A stretch of DNA of 64,000 bases, from assembly GCA_038503035.1 (NCBI GenBank), contig JAVSML010020809.1, positions 186,001-250,000 of the forward strand, in the 5' to 3' direction. Positions 59,581-64,000 of the stretch are shown piece by piece. Source of the DNA: Crocodylus rhombifer. Lineage: Eukaryota > Chordata > Crocodylia > Crocodylidae. Below the pieces are notes generated by a model that saw only the letters and a program-made list of their open reading frames with translations, ran no database searches and was not told the DNA's origin. Numbering within the stretch: the first letter of the stretch is position 1; each line of letters starts with the position of its first letter. A program made the position numbers and the translations under genes.

Positions 59581-60139
59581 CATTAAAAAGAGCATTGGTG
59601 GTTCAAGCATTTATTTCCCCCCAACAGAAAGAAAAAAAAATAAAACAACAACAAAACAAAAAAATTACACATTTAAAATTCAAAATGAGCTAGCAATGGC
59701 TTATAGTCCTAGTGTGCAATATGGATATTACAAAAGGCTAGAATTCTCCCTCTTTGTCTTTTTTTTTTCATCGTTTTTTTTGTGGTTTTTTTTTTTGTGG
59801 TTTTTTTTTTTAAGTTTCCTTTTTTTGCTACATTGAAAAAAATGTTTATTTTTTTTTCTTTACAAAATTCCTTCCACACAGACTTTAATCCAGTTGAGTT
59901 TGTGGCTAGAATGGTCTAGTCAATCTTTTTTATTTTTTTGCTCTTCAGCAGCGAATGGTAGCAGATTCGGGAGGGTCCTTCTCAGGGTTTCTTTTGTTTG
60001 CTTTATTTTGCTTTGAACAATCATTCAGTCTCTTCTCTCCTCTTGCCCCCTCCTAAGCCAGCCAGTTGAGTCTCTCTCTCTCTGGTCCTCAATTTAGCAA
60101 GCTACTTTTAAGTATGTCTAAACTCAATCATACGCGCTG

Positions 60140-60350
60140 CCCCATTGGCGTGAGTGCTTAAAGTGAGGAACATCTTGCTGAGTTGGGGACCTGTGTGTTG
60201 GTCATGACTTCAGTTCAGTAACACACTTAAGTATGTGCTTAAATCCATGCATCTTCAGCCACCCACCCCTTAAGCACAAGCTTAGCAACACGCACATTTT
60301 TTTTGCAGTCTCACTGAAATCAATGCAGCTTGAGCATGTACTTAAGAGAG
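60140..60350. repeat. Old interspersed repeat related to the GTGCTTAAGT family
   Basis: It contains GAGTGCTTAAAGTGAGGAAC, ACACTTAAGTATGTGCTTAA and CTCACTGAAATCAATGCAGC, AGCATGTACTTAAGAG. These motifs (GTGCTTAA repeated, CACTGAAATCAATG) recur in sauropsid UTRs as an old repeat. A second fragment with CCCATTGAAGTCAATGTTCC lies near 61100. I cannot name the family. Confidence 0.4.
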
Positions 60351-62919
60351 GTGCTGAGGCAGGCACGTTGTGTGGCAGAAACTAAAAACAAGAGCCTTGG
60401 GCTGGGCTGCTGTTTTTCACCCATGTCCATTTTTCAGTTTTAAATAAAGATATAATAGGGCTAAAGAAACACAAGACTCCATAGCCGGGGGAAGACTCAG
60501 CAAACAGCACCTCGGGCAGGGATGGGTACTGGGCCCAAAGGAGAGCTTGGCTGGAGCGGCTCAGCTTCCTTGGGGCATCCAAGGGTACTTCCCTCTGCAG
60601 AATCAGGCCCTTGCTGCGGGGGGTGATTCTGGTAGCAGCCTGTCAGGAAAGGAGTTCTTTCCCAGTGCCAGCTCTTGAGTACAGGAAACGCATCGGGGGT
60701 GCTGGGAGAGGTGAGATGTGTGGCTAGGTGGTGAGGATGGGGGATTGAGGAGAGAGAGGGATGAATTAGTAAACCCAGCTCAAGCAGCAGGGTCGTGTCT
60801 GGAGTTGGGGATGGAGACAGTGGAGTGGTTCTTCTCTTATCCCCTTTTCCCACAGATCTGCTTTCTCCTGCCACCTTGCCAGAGTCAGTCACTAGAGGCT
60901 GGCAGGAGGGGTGCGGCTCCTAGCTGATTTACAGCAGCAGGTAGGTAGTCTTAATGAAGCTGATTTCAAGCAAGGCTTGGCCATATCTATCCTATGTAGC
61001 AGCTACCGGTTGAAGGGAGATTCCCTGCATCTTACTCTTTCCAGTGGGGTGACCCCATGGGGCTGATCAGGAAACCCAGGTGGGCTTGAGTATAAAGTTG
61101 CGAGAAGTCCCATTGAAGTCAATGTTCCCACTGAAGCCTAGAGAGAAACTCCCACTGATTTAAACAGTGCCAGCTAAGCATGTAGGCTTCTAAGACTAGG
61201 CCTCGTGCTAGGGCTGCAAGGTTTCCTGTACCGCCTATCGCCAGAGCAGCCGAGCACTGGGGAAATGCACAAACAGAAAACCCACAACAAAATGCCAGAA
61301 GCAGTCTGTCTGGCCCCAGCTCCAGAAACCCCCAGCCTGGATGCCCTCACTGCACCCGAGGGCGAGGTAAGCATCATCACCGTTAACGGGTGGGGAACAA
61401 AAGGAGAGGATGGTTCTCCACCATGAGTGAGTGGCAGGAGAGGTGGGGAAGACGGGACAGAAGTAACCAAACAAAATAATGGAAAGCAAACCAAAAGAAA
61501 ACCCTCTAAAAATAAAAGCCACACAAATAACCGAGCGAGAGAAAGAAACCCCCTCCCCCGGGTACGTCACTGAACTACGCGTGGCTGTCAGCTTGTCGTT
61601 CTGTTTGTTTAGTCTCTATAAAATTCAAGTTCAAATGCGGAATCGTGCAGCTCCGGTCAGTGCTGGAAGCACGACGCGGCTTCAGACCCCAGGACCGCGG
61701 TCCCTCCCATCCCTGCCGCCCCCGCCAAACAAACACTTAAACAAAGAAAAAAAAAACGAAAAGAGAAAAAAAAAAAATTGCACACAAGTAACCATACCTA
61801 GGCTCTATGGGCTGGCCAGGAGGCAGGCAACCCCGTCCCTCTGGCACTGGCTGGTTCTTTTTGTTCTCTATTGAGTAATAACTTTTACAGGAAAATACTG
61901 TACAACTGTTTTTTTTGTCTTTTTTTTTTCTCCTTTTGCTCTTTTTTTTTTCTGTCTTTCCTTTTCAACCGTTCTCCAAATGCCTCGTCCCCGCGGCAGA
62001 ACAGCTCGGCCAACACGCGCCTGCCTGCTCCTTGGGGAAATAAGGAAGAAACAACCCAAACTGCTTGAGGCCTTGATCTGTTTAGGGTGGAAACAAATTA
62101 CTGGGGTTCCCTGGGGCTGCAGGCGCTTGGGACGGGGGTGGAGGGTGGGGAGGAGGCTGAAACGTCAACAAAAAAATAAAAGGAGGACAAAATTAAAAAA
62201 GCTCCAAGCTGCAGGCTCAAGGCTCCCGGGTGCCTTACAGACTGCCCTGGAATAACTGCCTCAGGGTCTGTTTGCACCATAAGGCCTCTGAAGCTAGTAC
62301 GTCTGTAGACAACCCCGTTTCCGGCCTGGGATGGGGCTTGGGGGCAAACCGCAACCGTCTCAGCTGTGAGCACCCTGGACAGTCTCCTGTAGTGTGTGTG
62401 CACGCTCACCTTCTGGGTCCTGTAACACCTGAGTGGCGGGGCTGGGGAGACGGCTGGGACTCGCTGGAAGGCTGCCGGCCTGGCCAGCTAGCATGCTGCG
62501 GGATGCCGGAGCCGTGCCTGAAGCACGTGCACGGCCTGGCCACGTGGAACGGGGTAGCGTGCTGCTGCACGGCAGGTAGCGGTGCCCTCAGGCTCCCCTG
62601 CTTTCAGCGCCATGGGAGTGGCTGGCAGCAGGGGTAGCAGCAAGGGCTGATCGAGACCAGGACCAAGAAGTGCAGCAACATACAACTCCCCAGCCACAGT
62701 CAGAGCAAGGAAGCCCTCCCAAGGCCTGCCTTGACCTCCCTGCGCTCGTCTGTGGCAGGGGCTTCACCTTCTCCCGCCCGTTTGGGAACTTGGCAGGAGA
62801 ATTCATTGGCCCCTGCACAGAGCTGCTCGCTCGCCACAGCACGAGGGAGAACGTGGGGGTGTTGCTTTTGCTCGTCAGCACCTGCCTGGGCAGAGGGCAA
62901 GTCGCGTTTGCCAGGTGGC

Positions 62920-63012
62920 TTAGCTGGCGTGGATGGCCTTGCTCTCCATGGCATGGGCGCTGCCCTCCGGGTTGTCCAGGGGCGAGGAGGCTTTGCTCAC
63001 CTCCTCCTCTCT
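62920..63012 (-). CDS. Possible C-terminal coding end of the minus-strand gene
   Basis: The minus strand from 63012 down to 62923 reads 30 sense codons ending ..MESKAIHAS before TAA at 62922-62920. Of the 25 codons from AGC AAA on, 23 end in G or C, as in GC-rich vertebrate coding sequence, and the peptide (SKASSPLDNPEGSAHA in its middle) looks protein-like. Upstream in the same frame is a TGA at 63015-63013, so a coding exon would have to begin with an acceptor inside 62990-63015 (an AG is present in CTCTGAAG). I do not recognise the peptide with certainty. If real, it would place the stop of the presumed CASZ1 here and make the 3' UTR about 3.7 kb. It may be chance in GC-rich DNA. Confidence 0.25.
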   Translation of the reverse strand, partial: REEEVSKASSPLDNPEGSAHAMESKAIHAS

Positions 63013-63300
63013 TCAGAGCCCTCCTGAGACTGGGAACTGGCTCTGCTGCACCACAAGAAAAAGAGAGCCTCACCCTCAACAAAGAGGAGAAGTGCCTGGG
63101 GTGGGGTAGGATGGGAGAGGGGCTTAGCCCCCGTCCTCCAGTGTGAGTGACAGACCCTCCCCCTGCCGTACGGTCGCCTCCTCCTCCGGTACTGCCGTCA
63201 TAGCCCTGCCTGGAGGCGGCAGGTGAGACAGGAGGCGCCCTACAGCTGTTTCTACAGCACTAGACAGAGGGAAGCATTACAATATAAATAGCATTTAACA

Positions 63301-63334
63301 ATTAATAATAATAATATTATTATTAATAATAATG
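63301..63334. repeat. (AAT)n microsatellite, palindromic
   Basis: ATTAATAATAATAATATTAT and its mirrored continuation form an AAT repeat that turns into ATT, so the tract can fold on itself. Confidence 0.9.
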
Positions 63335-63469
63335 AGGATCTGGAAGAACAGAGAAGTGTCCCATTCCCAGCCCTGCTCATTCATTAATGCTTCCTCATTT
63401 ACACAACAATAAATATCCCCTCCCACCCTGGCTGCCTGATGCCTAAGTCTCTCCCATTAATTTAATGCT

Positions 63470-63470
63470 G

Positions 63471-63501
<31 letters not shown>
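63470..63501. repeat. (GA)n microsatellite
   Basis: About 15 GA units with one AAA interruption. The open frame crossing it encodes only alternating Arg/Glu and is not a gene. Confidence 0.9.
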
Positions 63502-63567
63502 CCCCACGTCCCCCGGGCAAAGGCATAGCTAGTCGCCTTTGTGACACCCGTTTCTTACACACACTTA

Positions 63568-63623
63568 AATATATATATAGATATATATTATATTATATTA
63601 TATATAATATAATATATATATGT
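63568..63623. repeat. TA/TTATA palindromic tract
   Basis: AATATATATATAGATATATA passes into TTATATTATATTATATATAA and back; the whole is close to an inverted repeat of AT-only sequence in the presumed 3' UTR. Confidence 0.85.
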
Positions 63624-64000
63624 ACTTTAAAATTCCTCTCAGGCCGCCCACCCGCCCACCCCTCTGAGAAGTGGAGATTGTTAGTAATATTGTACAACTA
63701 AAACCATGGAAAAATAACATCCCGAAAGAAACCGGGGGGGAGGGGGGAGCCCCGCCTGGGCACGCAGGTCCCACATGCCACGCAGGGGCCGGGGACCACA
63801 GCCAGCACTCTTGGGGTAGCGTCTGTCTCGGAGGGTTTCACTGCACTGTGGCCCGTCCCGGCGCCTGTCATCTGCAGGAGGAAGCAACGTGGCGTCGGCC
63901 CTGTCCCTCTCGCGGGGCCCGGGAGCGCAGGTTCCCTCCGCTGCTCCGAGTCCCCTCCCCCCTCCCTCTCTCGTGCATGTGGCATGGGGCGTTTTGTTGC

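Larger units (their letters stand above)
59232..64000 (-). other. CASZ1: Putative 3' UTR / terminal exon of a minus-strand gene, probably CASZ1
   Basis: Read on the minus strand, the region ends in TTTGACATTTTCACTCAATA and AAAACTGG, a typical vertebrate mRNA end. Upstream it has long AT-rich UTR-like DNA with poly-A/poly-T and TATA-type tracts. PEX14 and CASZ1 are convergent neighbours at human 1p36.22, so the gene reaching this point from the right should be CASZ1, a zinc-finger transcription factor of heart and neural development. I saw no zinc-finger coding exon in the window. The 5' limit of the UTR is unknown: a possible stop codon is at 62920-62922 (see that entry). The gene name rests on synteny alone. 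Confidence 0.5.

Noticed and set aside
62588..63082. 164-codon minus-strand open frame, which stays open upstream to about 63214 behind a plausible acceptor
   Set aside because: Composition is GC-driven and the peptide has no recognisable zinc finger or other domain; codon third positions do not favour this frame. Kept only as a reason to inspect RNA-seq.
63465..63701. Open frame with an Arg/Glu repeat
   Set aside because: It translates a (GA)n microsatellite and a TA tract.

Overview
The window is vertebrate nuclear DNA, most likely from a non-avian reptile (crocodilian or turtle). The sequence is intron-rich. It carries a CR1 retroposon whose reverse transcriptase reads like the reptile/bird families, several short hAT-type DNA elements, and many old but recognisable MIR-type SINE copies. 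The species call is an inference; no diagnostic single-species marker was seen.

The only protein-coding gene I can prove is PEX14 on the + strand. PEX14 is the peroxisomal membrane docking protein for the import receptors PEX5 and PEX7. Seven coding exons (human numbering 3-9) lie at 1687-1771, 27482-27604, 34865-34950, 38733-38835, 40061-40158, 43153-43244 and 45340-45808. Every junction has AG/GT borders and the phases join perfectly, giving 351 codons from the residue matching human Ile29 to the stop. Exons 1-2 (about 28 residues in human) and the promoter are upstream of the window. The 3' UTR runs to a poly(A) signal at 47094-47099.

Region by region: 1-1686 is intron 2; 1772-27481 is a 25.7 kb intron 3 with SINEs, TIR elements and several AT-rich, homeobox-site-rich blocks that look like conserved regulatory DNA; 27605-34864 is intron 4; 34951-38732 is intron 5, carrying two neighbouring hAT elements with intact 8-bp target-site duplications, one with a large internal foldback; 38836-45339 holds introns 6-8. 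From 47120 to 59230 is GC-rich intergenic DNA with a 5'-truncated CR1 on the minus strand at about 58414-59140. From 59232 to the right edge the DNA looks like the long 3' UTR of a minus-strand gene converging on PEX14. By the human order at 1p36.22 that gene should be CASZ1 (castor zinc finger transcription factor). A 30-codon GC3-rich segment ending in TAA at 62920 on the minus strand could be the end of its coding sequence, but this is unproven.

I found no CRISPR, phage or operon-like system; the window is a eukaryotic locus. The points most worth a second look are the paired hAT elements with a shared hairpin module, the foldback, the AT-rich candidate enhancers in PEX14 intron 3, and the convergent 3' ends.
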